DNA of 64,000 bases from Verrucomicrobiaceae bacterium (GTDB lineage Bacteria; Verrucomicrobiota; Verrucomicrobiia; Verrucomicrobiales; Verrucomicrobiaceae), in NCBI GenBank assembly GCA_947466075.1, contig CANIBP010000024.1, positions 18,792 to 82,791 on the forward strand, read 5' to 3'. Position 1 is the first letter of the stretch. The number at the start of each line of letters is the position of its first letter. The notes under the pieces were generated by a model. The model worked only from the letters and a program-made list of their open reading frames with translations, did no database searches and was not told the DNA's origin. Positions 16,829 through 25,724 of this stretch are shown one piece after another. The position numbers and the translations under genes were made by a program.

Positions 16829-17198
16829 ATGGGTCAAGAAAGCCGAAGCGGACTTTGTCACCGCGCTGGTGCTGTCACGTCGGCGCAAAGTCACCCTGTA
16901 CGACCAGGTTTGTTTTCACTGCCAGCAAAGTGCCGAGAAATACCTCAAGGCCCGTATTGATGAAGCAGGCATTCGCTGCCCTAGGACGCACGACCTCGAC
17001 GACCTGCTGGACCTGACCCTGCCTGCCGAGCCGTTGTGGGCCGCAATGCGGCCCGCTCTGGTCAGCCTTTCGGACTACGCCGTGGAGTTTCGCTATCCGG
17101 GCAACGAGGCCATACAGCAGGATGCAAAATCTGCCTTGAAGGACGCCCGCATGGTCCGCAGAGAAGTGCGTGCCGCACTCGGACTGCCCATGAGCTGA
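16809..17198 (+). CDS. HEPN-domain protein, partner of the MNT gene
   Basis: A 129-residue all-helical HEPN protein. Diagnostic features are VCFHCQQSAEKYLKARI (about residues 34-50) and the CPRTHDLDDLLDL segment that follows. It resembles the HEPN class with a THDL motif rather than the HepT class with a C-terminal RNase motif. Formally an R-x4-H arrangement occurs (Arg-Cys-Pro-Arg-Thr-His) but at the THDL site, so RNase activity should not be assumed. It starts inside the MNT gene, and the pair reads as a two-gene module, a candidate toxin-antitoxin system. Its stop faces the stop of the NusG-like gene. Confidence 0.85.
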   Translation: MKPSTLEWVKKAEADFVTALVLSRRRKVTLYDQVCFHCQQSAEKYLKARIDEAGIRCPRTHDLDDLLDLTLPAEPLWAAMRPALVSLSDYAVEFRYPGNEAIQQDAKSALKDARMVRREVRAALGLPMS

Positions 17199-17199
17199 A

Positions 17200-17748
17200 T
17201 CACCGTGCCGCCATCACTGCACGCGGTTTGTGCTCGGTGAGAATTTTTGACATTGGCACTTCCACCGCATTTTCCCGGCCCAGGAACTCCAGCAGGATGC
17301 GCACACGATCAACGCCGCTCAGCATCGCGTTCACGATGCCCTTCAGCCCGCGCATCGGTCCCTCGGTCAGTTCCACGATGTCACCGACCTTCACGCCGAC
17401 CTCCACCTCACAAATCTCCACGTCCTTCATCTCCGTTTTCAGCTCTGCAATCGCCTTGTCCGGCACGGAGGTGAGGTTGCCGCCGAAATCGACCACGCGG
17501 ATGACGCTCTGCGAGTAGTTCACCGCCCGCATCGACTCGGCGGGGATGAAGCGCGCAAAAAAGTAGCTCGGAAACAGCGCCTCGATGAACCACACCTTCC
17601 CCCGCCGTGTGTTCTTCTGGAAGCGGATGCGCGGGCAGTAGGTCTCCACGCCCTCCAGGCCCGCCATCAGCCCTGCGGCGATGTGCTCGCACTTCGGACG
17701 GGTGTGGACGACGTACCATGCCGGGATGTTTTCTTTTTTCTCTTTCAT
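17200..17748 (-). CDS. NusG-family antiterminator (RfaH/UpxY-like paralogue)
   Basis: A 182-residue protein with an N-terminal NGN domain (AWYVVHTRPKCEHIAAG near residue 9, then LFPSYFFARF) and a C-terminal KOW domain (VKVGDIVELTEGPMRGLKGI). General NusG is normally encoded with secE and ribosomal genes; here there are none, so this looks like a specialised paralogue that acts on particular operons, as RfaH and UpxY do for surface polysaccharides. The ATG at 17748 (MKEKKENIPAWYV) is chosen over the longer frame to 17844. No obvious target operon or ops-like element was found nearby; glycosyltransferase genes lie on the opposite strand. Confidence 0.85.
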   Translation of the reverse strand: MKEKKENIPAWYVVHTRPKCEHIAAGLMAGLEGVETYCPRIRFQKNTRRGKVWFIEALFPSYFFARFIPAESMRAVNYSQSVIRVVDFGGNLTSVPDKAIAELKTEMKDVEICEVEVGVKVGDIVELTEGPMRGLKGIVNAMLSGVDRVRILLEFLGRENAVEVPMSKILTEHKPRAVMAAR

Positions 17749-17875
17749 GCGGGGCTGCCCCCAAACTGTCTCTTCACACCGCTTGGGCAACCTCAATCCT
17801 CCCGCAGGAACATCGCGTTTGCGCATTTGGGCGGTCTGCGCCACCTATGCGCCCGTTTTCCCCTGCTCACAGCGC

Positions 17876-18466
17876 ATGTTTGCCGATCTCTACGACTATC
17901 TCTACCATCAGTCTCCCACCGGCGGCATTCCGCTCAAGGGAACCGGCATCGTCGTAGCGCTGGCACTCATCGTGGCCCACGGCTGGGCGCTGAAAAATTC
18001 CGCCAAGACCCAGGCCTTCCTCAAATCCTTTCCCCGCACCTACAAATGGGGCGTGATCCTGCTCTCGATTGATTTCCTCTGGAGCGTCTTCGCTCTCTCC
18101 AACATGGACATGGGAGAATTCTTCCACATGCGCAACACCTTCATCATGATCGTTGCCGGCGGATTCGTGGCCGTGTTGATCTATGTGAAGGAATTTCTCG
18201 CCGTGCGCGCGCTGGGTTCGCTCATGCTGCTGGTCGCCGGCCCAGTTTTGACGGCAGCCTTCCTTCAACCGCAAACCAGCCGTCTGCTGCTGCCCATCCT
18301 GGCCTACGCCTGGATCATTGTCGGCATGTACTTCATCGGCATGCCATTCCTGATGCGTGACTGGATCAATTGGCTCCTCGCCAAGCCGCAGCGCTGGAAA
18401 CTGGCGGTGTATTCCGGCATCGCCTACGGCGCGGTGCTGCTCGCCGCCGCGATTCTGTTGTACTGA
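17876..18466 (+). CDS. multi-pass membrane protein of unknown function
   Basis: A 196-residue protein with about five or six hydrophobic segments (for example IVVALALIVAHGWAL, WGVILLSIDFLWSVFAL, LGSLMLLVAGPVLTAAFL and the C-terminal AYGAVLLAAAILLY). The start is ATG 17876 (MFADLYDYLYHQ). I do not recognise the family. Its stop overlaps the start of the glycosyltransferase gene by one base (TGATG at 18464-18468), so the two are translationally coupled, which suggests a role at the membrane in the same surface-sugar process. Confidence 0.8.
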   Translation: MFADLYDYLYHQSPTGGIPLKGTGIVVALALIVAHGWALKNSAKTQAFLKSFPRTYKWGVILLSIDFLWSVFALSNMDMGEFFHMRNTFIMIVAGGFVAVLIYVKEFLAVRALGSLMLLVAGPVLTAAFLQPQTSRLLLPILAYAWIIVGMYFIGMPFLMRDWINWLLAKPQRWKLAVYSGIAYGAVLLAAAILLY

Positions 18467-19359
18467 TGAAGCCCCAGCCCCGCGTTCTCGTCATTCGTGG
18501 CGGTGCGATTGGCGATTTCATCCTCACGCTGCCCGCCATCCGCCTGCTGCGCGAAACCATCGCTGGCTGCCATCTTGAAGTCATCGGCTATCCTTCCATC
18601 GCCGAACTCGCACGCACTGCTGGACTCGCCGATTCCGTCCGCAGCCTCGAACATCGCACCATGGCTCCGCTGTTCGCCAAAACGGCACCTATCGACGAAG
18701 TGCTCGCCGAGCATGTGAGTAGCTTCAATCTCGTCGTCAGCTTCCTTTACGATCCCGACGGCCTCTTTCGCGCCAGCATGGAACGTGTCGGCGTCAAAAC
18801 GCTCATCGAATGCTCACCGCTGGTGCAAAACGATGGCCTACACGCGTCAAAACAACTCGCAAAGGGCCTGGAGAAGCTCGCCATGTTCTTGGAAGATGAT
18901 CTTCTTCAGAAGCCGCTCTTCCCTGCCAGCGCAGAACGATCGCCCAAAATCATCATCCATCCCGGCAGCGGCTCGGAGAAGAAAAACTGGCCGCTAGAAC
19001 ACTGGCTAAGGCTCGCCGATGAACTGATTGGCCATGAGTTCATTTTCATCACCGGCGAAGCCGAAGAAGCCCGTGGCGTGAAGATTCCAAAGCACACCCA
19101 CTGGCATTCGCTGCCGCTTTCTGAACTCGCCTCTCGCCTCACCACTTGTTCAGCTTTTCTCGGTCACGACAGTGGTATTTCACATCTCGCCGCAGCGTGC
19201 GGTGTGCCTTCGCTGCTGCTCTTTGGCCCAACAGATCCGGCGATTTGGGCACCGCCGCAGCCTTGGGTGCAGATTTTACGTGAAGAAAGTCATGATTTGT
19301 CAGCGCTGTCTTATGAGCGGGTGAAATTGGCCGTCACACAAGTTGTGTCAAAATCGTAG
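18466..19359 (+). CDS. family 9 glycosyltransferase (heptosyltransferase-like)
   Basis: A 297-residue GT-B enzyme like the ADP-heptose:LPS heptosyltransferases. The N-terminus has the family start RVLVIRGGAIGDFILTLPAI (residues 6-25). The C-terminal nucleotide-sugar site is visible as IIIHPGSGSEKKNWPLEHW and GHDSGISHLAAACGVPSLLL followed by FGPTDP. The acceptor and sugar are not predictable. The start ATG overlaps the stop of the upstream membrane protein gene. With the kdsA/lpt operon it fits an LPS-producing cell. Confidence 0.9.
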   Translation: MKPQPRVLVIRGGAIGDFILTLPAIRLLRETIAGCHLEVIGYPSIAELARTAGLADSVRSLEHRTMAPLFAKTAPIDEVLAEHVSSFNLVVSFLYDPDGLFRASMERVGVKTLIECSPLVQNDGLHASKQLAKGLEKLAMFLEDDLLQKPLFPASAERSPKIIIHPGSGSEKKNWPLEHWLRLADELIGHEFIFITGEAEEARGVKIPKHTHWHSLPLSELASRLTTCSAFLGHDSGISHLAAACGVPSLLLFGPTDPAIWAPPQPWVQILREESHDLSALSYERVKLAVTQVVSKS

Positions 19360-19378
19360 CGTGTTAGCTTGCCCGCTC

Positions 19379-20014
19379 ATGTCCGACGATAAACAGCCCG
19401 CAAAATTTCGCACGTTCCTCATCCTTGGCGCTCCTGGCAGCGGCAAAGGCACGCAGGGCAAGGTGCTAGGTTCCATCCCGCGCTTTCATCATCTCGCCTG
19501 CGGCGATGTGTTTCGCTCACTCGATACCCGCACCGCACTTGGACAGAAGTTCGTCGAATACTCCAGCCGTGGCGAACTCGTGCCTGATGATGTGACTGTG
19601 CAGCTCTGGCGTGCAAACATCAAACAGCGCGTCGATTCGCATCAGTTCAAACCCGAGATCGACTTTCTGGTGCTCGACGGTATTCCCCGCAACGTCGATC
19701 AGGCCAAATACATGGAAGATGACATCGAAGTATTGAAGGTCTTCCATCTTTCATGTCCTGACCGCACCGAACTGGCCCGTCGTTTGCGCAAACGTGCGCT
19801 CAAGGACAACCGCTTCGATGATGCGAACGAGATCGTCATTCAAAACCGCTTCGCCACTTACGAGGCCGAAACCAAGCCAATCCTTGATCACTACGCAGGC
19901 GATCGCATTGTCGATATCGATGCCAGCCAGTCTCCCGCCAAAGTGCTCTACGATATCATCGGCAGCGTCATGACGCTGGAAGCTTGGCGCGAACAGGAAA
20001 AGCTGCGGATCTAA
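19379..20014 (+). CDS. adenylate kinase-family nucleotide kinase
   Basis: A 211-residue P-loop nucleoside monophosphate kinase transferring phosphate from ATP to a nucleotide monophosphate. The P-loop is LGAPGSGKGTQG and the NMP-binding element reads HLACGDVFRSL, where bacterial adenylate kinases typically have GDMLR. The DGIPRN segment corresponds to the usual DGFPR. The LID region (RRLRKRALKDNRFDDA) is short, without the zinc-binding cysteines. It may be a diverged Adk or a UMP/CMP-type kinase. I chose ATG 19379 (MSDDKQPAKFRTF). It lies just after the glycosyltransferase and 7 bases before fmt. Confidence 0.8.
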   Translation: MSDDKQPAKFRTFLILGAPGSGKGTQGKVLGSIPRFHHLACGDVFRSLDTRTALGQKFVEYSSRGELVPDDVTVQLWRANIKQRVDSHQFKPEIDFLVLDGIPRNVDQAKYMEDDIEVLKVFHLSCPDRTELARRLRKRALKDNRFDDANEIVIQNRFATYEAETKPILDHYAGDRIVDIDASQSPAKVLYDIIGSVMTLEAWREQEKLRI

Positions 20015-20021
20015 TGCGGCT

Positions 20022-20951
20022 ATGCGCGTCCTCTTCATCGGCACCGGCGACATAGGCCTTCCTTCCTTGGAATGGCTGCTCAACACACCGAAACATGAGG
20101 TTGTTGGAGTTGTCACGCAGCCGGACAAACCCGTGGGCCGCAAACAGGTGCTCACCCCGCCGCAAATCAAAGTGCGTGCGCTCAGCGCAGGCATTCAAGT
20201 CATCCAGCCGCCCAAGATTCGTCACGCCGTCGAAGAACTGAAAGCGTTCAACGCCGATGTGGCTGTTGTCGTCGCCTATGGCCAGATTTTATCACGCTCC
20301 GTGCTCAACGTGCCAAAGTTCGGCTGCTTGAACATTCACGCGTCATTGCTGCCGCGTCATCGCGGTGCCGCACCCATCCAGGCCGCGATTCGTGATGGCG
20401 ACGCTGAAACCGGCGTCACCATCATGTTCATGGATGAAGGCCTCGATACCGGCGACATCCTGCTCATGCAGCGCCTGCCCATCACCGCTGATGACACTGG
20501 CGGCAGTCTGCATGATAAACTCGCGCAGCAAGCCCCCGCCGCGCTCGAAGCCGCACTCGATCTCCTCGCCGCAGGCAATCCGCCGCGCGAGAAACAAGAC
20601 GACGCGAAAGCAACGCACGTTCGCAAACTCACTCGTCAAGATGGCCGCATCGACTGGACTCGTCCCGCCATCGAACTCGACCGCCTCATCCGCGCCTTCA
20701 CACCTTGGCCCGGCACTTCGTGTATGCTCAAGGAGGCACAGATGAAGATTCATCGCGCTCAAATCATCCCGAATGCCGATGCCTGCCCTACACCTGGCAC
20801 CATCGTCAATGCGAATGCTGACGGCATCATCGTCAGTTGCGGCAGCGGCCTGCTAAACCTGCTCGAAGTCCAAATCGAAGGCGGCAGACGTTTGTCTGCC
20901 GCTGACTTCCTGCACGGGCACCCGCTTCAGGCGGGCGATGTGCTTTTGTGA
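20022..20951 (+). CDS. fmt: methionyl-tRNA formyltransferase
   Basis: Formylates initiator Met-tRNA using 10-formyltetrahydrofolate. The N-terminal Rossmann domain begins MRVLFIGTGDIGLPSLEWLL. The catalytic core carries the NIHASLLPRHRGAAPIQ motif (Asn and His of the Asn-His-Asp triad) and the folate-binding LDTGDILL. The C-terminal tRNA-binding domain has RAFTPWPGTSC and GGRRLSAADFL. At 309 residues the length is typical. The C-terminal coding DNA contains a perfect 9-base inverted repeat (GCGGCAGAC, loop GTTT) at about 20885-20906, which does not disturb the frame. Confidence 0.96.
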   Translation: MRVLFIGTGDIGLPSLEWLLNTPKHEVVGVVTQPDKPVGRKQVLTPPQIKVRALSAGIQVIQPPKIRHAVEELKAFNADVAVVVAYGQILSRSVLNVPKFGCLNIHASLLPRHRGAAPIQAAIRDGDAETGVTIMFMDEGLDTGDILLMQRLPITADDTGGSLHDKLAQQAPAALEAALDLLAAGNPPREKQDDAKATHVRKLTRQDGRIDWTRPAIELDRLIRAFTPWPGTSCMLKEAQMKIHRAQIIPNADACPTPGTIVNANADGIIVSCGSGLLNLLEVQIEGGRRLSAADFLHGHPLQAGDVLL

Positions 20952-20957
20952 GAAGGA

Positions 20958-22154
20958 TTACTCCTGCAAGAAGACAAACACGCCCTTCTTGTTGCCGATG
21001 ACGACGTCCATCTTGCCGTCTTTGTTCACGTCGCCGGGAGTCACCTGTGTACCGACGCCGCTGTTGTCGTCGATTTGATGCGGGATCAACTGCGTGTTAT
21101 TGCCATCGCGTTTGATCTCAAACCAGTAGAGCACCGGCGCTGCATTTGGCTCATCGTCTTTCAATGGGCCATGTGCCCAGCGGCGCTTGCCAGTAACGAC
21201 ATCCATCACGCCGTCACCATTCATGTCAGCAAGTTGCATCGCGTGAAGCTGGCTGAACTTCACACCGACGGGGCTCTCTTCGACCGTGCTTCCCATTAAT
21301 TTGTGCTCGGTGAAGGTGCCGTCTGCCGTCTGCTCGAACCAACCGAAACCGTAGCCATGTGCATCGTAGCCAGTGATCACATCATTGCGTCCGTCGCCAT
21401 TCACATCATAGACAAGCAGGAATGAGCCGCCGCGGCCACCAGCTACGGTGAAGAGCTGCGGGTGAAACGCCCAGTCGCTGTCGGCCTTCGTGTCCGCTGG
21501 TTGCTCACGCCAGCCTTCCTTATCGAGAATGTCAGGACGACCGTCGCCATTCACATCACCGACGCCGTAGCCGTGAGTGTATTTGAAATACTTCTTGTCG
21601 TTTTCCGGTGACTTGGGCGTGATCGGACGAAAGCGGGCTTTGCCAAAGGGGTTCTTCCAGTCGATCTCCGCATAACCGAGCTGACCACCGGTGTGGCAGA
21701 CGACTTCGGGCTTTCCATCACCGTTCACGTCTTTGAAATCGGGCGATTCATTGTCCGTGACATCAAAGATGGTGTGCCGCGTCCATTCACCGCCTTTGTT
21801 CTGCGGATTCTCAAACACCCACGTTTCCTTGCCCGGCCAAGAGTAAGCCAGGATGTCGCTCCAACCGTCGGCGTTGAAATCATACGTGTAGGTCAGGAAG
21901 AAGTCGCTGTAGCCCTTCGCCGGATCGTACGGCTCCTTTTCGAACTTCGGCGCGAACTCGACGCGTTCCTTGAACTCCGGCCCCTTCCAGATGAAACGGC
22001 CCGAGCAGATGTCGTTGTTCCCGTCGTGGTCGAAATCCGCAAAATGAGCACCTTCAGCGACGAATTCCTCGTTCAGCGTAAACTTTTTGAACTTCAAATC
22101 AGCGGCGCTCAGCGGTAGCGCAATCAAGAGAGTGGAAATGAGCAGTTTGGTCAT
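20958..22154 (-). CDS. exported FG-GAP/VCBS repeat protein
   Basis: A 398-residue secreted beta-propeller protein. From ATG 22154 (MTKLLISTLLIALPLSAAD) there is a clear signal peptide. At least seven calcium-binding repeats of the DxNxDGxxD type follow (DFDHDGNND, DFNADGWSD, DVNGDGKPE, DVNGDGRPD, DVNGDGRND, DMNGDGVMD, DVNKDGKMD), as in integrin-alpha-like FG-GAP domains. Such proteins are abundant in Planctomycetes and Verrucomicrobia and often accompany DUF1549/DUF1501 genes; the adjacent divergent gene here is one. The ligand is unknown. The stop lies 7 bases from that of convergent fmt. Confidence 0.88.
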   Translation of the reverse strand: MTKLLISTLLIALPLSAADLKFKKFTLNEEFVAEGAHFADFDHDGNNDICSGRFIWKGPEFKERVEFAPKFEKEPYDPAKGYSDFFLTYTYDFNADGWSDILAYSWPGKETWVFENPQNKGGEWTRHTIFDVTDNESPDFKDVNGDGKPEVVCHTGGQLGYAEIDWKNPFGKARFRPITPKSPENDKKYFKYTHGYGVGDVNGDGRPDILDKEGWREQPADTKADSDWAFHPQLFTVAGGRGGSFLLVYDVNGDGRNDVITGYDAHGYGFGWFEQTADGTFTEHKLMGSTVEESPVGVKFSQLHAMQLADMNGDGVMDVVTGKRRWAHGPLKDDEPNAAPVLYWFEIKRDGNNTQLIPHQIDDNSGVGTQVTPGDVNKDGKMDVVIGNKKGVFVFLQE

Positions 22155-22309
22155 GGTGGTTGGCAGGGAACAGCGCGAAGGCGAATGATCTTGCAAAGAT
22201 CAAGCAAGCCGTGCCTTCAGAAGCCTCATTCCTACCTGTAAGGTGGCACGTTCACTGCGCGTTTGGTTTTGGAGCTTGTCATTTCAAATGCGAAGCTCCG
22301 AACCCCCAC

Positions 22310-25300
22310 ATGACCCTGCGTTTCCAGTTTCCCTTTCTCGTTTTGGGCGGCCTTGCCGTCGCCTGTCCGTTCGTCTCAGCGGCGGACACGTTTCCGCCGG
22401 ATCAGATCGAGTTTTTTGAGAAGAACGTCCGCCCCGTGCTCGCGGAGCGCTGCTACGAGTGCCATGGCGCACACAAGCATCAAAACGGCCTGCGACTCGA
22501 TTCACGTGCTGCTGTCATTCGCGGCAGTGATTACGGCAAAGTCGTTGAACCGGGCAATCCGAGCGCCAGCAAGCTGATCAAGGCCATCAATCACGTCGCT
22601 GGGGTCGAAGCGATGCCGAAGAAGGGCGACAAGCTGCCTGCACCGCAAATCGCTGCGCTGGAACAATGGATCAGCATGGGTGTGCCCTGGCCCGCCGAGA
22701 AAGAAGTGGCCGATCATTCCGCACCCAAAGCGGATCCCATGCAGCATTGGGCGTTCAAGCCAGTGCAAAAGCCTGCACTGGCCGCCGGCTTCAACGGCAA
22801 TCCTATTGATGCTTTCGTCGGTGCGAAGCTGAAAGCCGCAGGACTTGATTTCGCTGCGCCAGCCGATCCATCTACGATCACACGTCGCCTTTACCTCACG
22901 CTGACTGGCCTTCCTCCAACTTTTGCGGACTTGCAAAAAAAACGCGACCCACAGTCCGTGATCAATGAACTCCTCGCCACATCCGCCTACGGCGAGCGCT
23001 GGGCACGCGTGTGGCTTGATGTCGTGCGTTATGCCGACACCAACGGCTATCAGGTGGCTGGCCGCAGCAATTTCTACCCTTACGCCTACACGTATCGCGA
23101 TTGGATCGTGAAATCGCTCAATGAAGATATGCCGTATGATCAATTCGTGAGCTATCAGCTCGCTGCTGACCGCATTACTTCTGCCACACCGAATTCACCG
23201 CATCTCGCAGCGCTGGGTTTCTACAATGTCGGCGAGCGCTTCATCAATGATCGTGTGCTCATTACCGATGACCGCATTGATGTCGTGGGACGAGGCTTGC
23301 TGGGCCTCACCATCGGCTGCGCTCGTTGCCACGATCACAAGTTCGACCCGATTCCCAGCCGCGATTACTACGCGATGTATAGCATCTTCAACAGCACTGA
23401 TGAGCCTGAGGAACCTGCGATGCCCATCATTGGCAAGACGGGCGATGCCAAGCAAGCCGCCGACTACGAAGTCAAGGTCGCTGAGATCACCAAGAAGGCG
23501 CTCGACTTCAAAAAGAAGGTGTATGACGAGCTGCGTTCTCCTGAGCAACTCGCCAGCTATCTCGCCTTCGCGCAGGAATCGCAAAACATGGATAAAGATG
23601 CTGCGTTTCGTGGTCGCGCCGGTCAACTCAAGCTGCGCGATAACGTCGCCTTCAAGTGGAAGAGCTTTTTGAAGCGCTATGCGCTGGCAGCGAAGCCGCA
23701 TCCAGCCTTTGTCGCGTGGAAACGGTATGCTGAAGCCAAGCCCGAGCAATTCGCCGCCATCGCTCAAGAAATCGTGAAGCCGGAGGCAGGCAGCGATGCC
23801 ATCATCGCTGCCGAGATTGCCAAAGCATCGCCCAAATCGCTCCAAGACGTTGCCACGTGCTACGGTCGCCTTTTTGCCGAAGGAAAAATCGACGCGAAGC
23901 TCATGCAGGACCCGCTCTGCCCGCTGTCAGTGCCTGCGGAACAAATGGACGGCTTCTTCACGCGCAAAGATCGCGATGTCGTCGTCAAAAACGAAAACGA
24001 GCGCACCAAGCTCGACAGCACGCATCCTGGAGCACCACCGCGTGCGATGGTCTTGCTCGACAAGCCGAAGCCGCAGGACGGTCGCATCTTCGTGCGCGGC
24101 AATCCCGCACGCCAAGGCGATCCGGCACCACGTGCATGGCTCACCATGTTCGGCGGCGAAAAATTCACCGATGGCAGCGGTCGCCTCGAACTTGCGCAGC
24201 ACATCGCCAGCAAAAACAACCCGCTCACCGCACGCGTCATCGTGAACCGCGTGTGGATGCAGCACTTCGGCAGGCCGCTGGTTTCGCAGCCCAGCGACTT
24301 CGGCGTGCAGACACCCAAGCCCATACAGGCTGAGTTGCTCGACTATCTTGCCGCCACCTTCATGGAAAATGGCTGGAGCTTGAAGAAGCTCCACACGCTC
24401 ATCCTCACCAGCCGCACCTATCAGCAAAGTAGCCACGCCACGCCGGACAAGCTCACGAAAGATGCTGAGAACGACCTGCTGAGCCGCTTCAATCGCCAGC
24501 GCCTCGATTATGAAACGATGCGCGATGCCATCCTTGCTGTCACCGGTGAATTGGATGCCGCCAAGCAAGGCGGACGAGCCATCGAATTAGACGCCAAGGA
24601 CGTCGACACGCGCCGCACGCTTTACCTCAAAGTGGACCGCTACGATCAGGCCAGCGTGCCTGCGATGTTCGACTTCGCCAATCCCGACGGCCACAGCCCG
24701 CAGCGCTTCAACACCACCGTGCCGCAGCAGGCGCTGTTCCTGATGAACAGCCCCTTCATGCGCGCCCGTGCCGATGCTGTCGCCAAAGCCACGCCGCTCG
24801 CCGGCACCACACTCGATTCCGAGGCCATCCGCGCCATGTATCACCGCATTCTCGCGCGTGATCCGCGTCCTGATGAAGTCGAACTCGCCAATCGCTTCGC
24901 TGCGGCTGCCACCGCACTCAATGCAGAGAAGCCGTTTCGCTGGAGCTACGGCACATTGAAACTCTCGCTCATGCCCGATGGCAAACCGGCCTTCAGCGAC
25001 TTCAAACCCTTCGAAAACCTCACGGAACGTGGCGGTGGCACGCAGAAAATGTGGAGCCACACCGGAAAAATTCCTGATCCCACATGGGCTTATGCAAACT
25101 GGGCCAATTACGGCGGACATGCAGGCTCCAAAGAAGTCATGGTGACCGCTCGCTGGCATGCGCCTGCGGATTTGCACATCCTGATCGACGGCGTCTTGAG
25201 TCGCGGAAGCGATCAAGGCAATGGCGTGCGTGGTTGGATTCACAGCAGCCGCACCGGCATTTTGGCCGAGCGCTTGGTCACTCCGAAAAATAAGAAGGAG

Positions 25301-25558
25301 AACATTCAAACCCACGCCGACGTGAAGCGCGGCGACATCATCAGCTTCATCGTTTCCAGCGAAAACGACACCAACAGCGACAGCTTCGACTGGCAGCCCA
25401 CCATCAGCCGAGCTGACAACAGCGAACTACTTACCAACGCCAAAACCGACTTCTGCGGTTCCGACCGCTGGCCCCTTGGCCGTCAGAAATCGCAAAGCCC
25501 GCTCAGCCAGCTCGCGCAGGTGCTGCTGATGAGCAACGAGTTCATGTTCGTGGATTAA
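22310..25558 (+). CDS. exported DUF1549/DUF1553 protein with a cytochrome c motif
   Basis: A 1082-residue exported protein of the planctomycete-type cytochrome family. From ATG 22310 it has a signal peptide (about residues 1-25), then a PSCyt1-type domain with the covalent heme motif CYECH at residues 48-52. DUF1549 follows, ending in the conserved GCARCHDHKFDPIPSRDYY segment, which holds a second CxxCH (CARCH). DUF1553 occupies the C-terminal half (LARIIVNR-like TARVIVNRVWMQHFG, PSDFGVQTPKP). The function is not established; these proteins are proposed to be periplasmic and linked to polysaccharide degradation. A DUF1501 partner, usually the next gene, is found 4.2 kb downstream (29796). Confidence 0.92.
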   Translation: MTLRFQFPFLVLGGLAVACPFVSAADTFPPDQIEFFEKNVRPVLAERCYECHGAHKHQNGLRLDSRAAVIRGSDYGKVVEPGNPSASKLIKAINHVAGVEAMPKKGDKLPAPQIAALEQWISMGVPWPAEKEVADHSAPKADPMQHWAFKPVQKPALAAGFNGNPIDAFVGAKLKAAGLDFAAPADPSTITRRLYLTLTGLPPTFADLQKKRDPQSVINELLATSAYGERWARVWLDVVRYADTNGYQVAGRSNFYPYAYTYRDWIVKSLNEDMPYDQFVSYQLAADRITSATPNSPHLAALGFYNVGERFINDRVLITDDRIDVVGRGLLGLTIGCARCHDHKFDPIPSRDYYAMYSIFNSTDEPEEPAMPIIGKTGDAKQAADYEVKVAEITKKALDFKKKVYDELRSPEQLASYLAFAQESQNMDKDAAFRGRAGQLKLRDNVAFKWKSFLKRYALAAKPHPAFVAWKRYAEAKPEQFAAIAQEIVKPEAGSDAIIAAEIAKASPKSLQDVATCYGRLFAEGKIDAKLMQDPLCPLSVPAEQMDGFFTRKDRDVVVKNENERTKLDSTHPGAPPRAMVLLDKPKPQDGRIFVRGNPARQGDPAPRAWLTMFGGEKFTDGSGRLELAQHIASKNNPLTARVIVNRVWMQHFGRPLVSQPSDFGVQTPKPIQAELLDYLAATFMENGWSLKKLHTLILTSRTYQQSSHATPDKLTKDAENDLLSRFNRQRLDYETMRDAILAVTGELDAAKQGGRAIELDAKDVDTRRTLYLKVDRYDQASVPAMFDFANPDGHSPQRFNTTVPQQALFLMNSPFMRARADAVAKATPLAGTTLDSEAIRAMYHRILARDPRPDEVELANRFAAAATALNAEKPFRWSYGTLKLSLMPDGKPAFSDFKPFENLTERGGGTQKMWSHTGKIPDPTWAYANWANYGGHAGSKEVMVTARWHAPADLHILIDGVLSRGSDQGNGVRGWIHSSRTGILAERLVTPKNKKENIQTHADVKRGDIISFIVSSENDTNSDSFDWQPTISRADNSELLTNAKTDFCGSDRWPLGRQKSQSPLSQLAQVLLMSNEFMFVD

Positions 25559-25724
25559 AGTCGTTGGTAACATTGGCTGCGTTTAGGCTTCATGTTTCCG
25601 ATGAAATCGCTGCTCCGCGCCACAGCCATCGTTTCATCTCTCGGGTTTGCGCATGGGGCCTGAGTCGAATCTGCCACATAGAGAATCTTGATCCATCTCC
25701 CATGAGGCTTGAATCGGTGTGTCT

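Noticed and set aside
20885..20906. Perfect inverted repeat inside fmt as a mobile repeat
   Set aside because: The repeat encodes residues of the normal fmt C-terminus without changing its length, so an inserted element is not supported; it may be coincidental.
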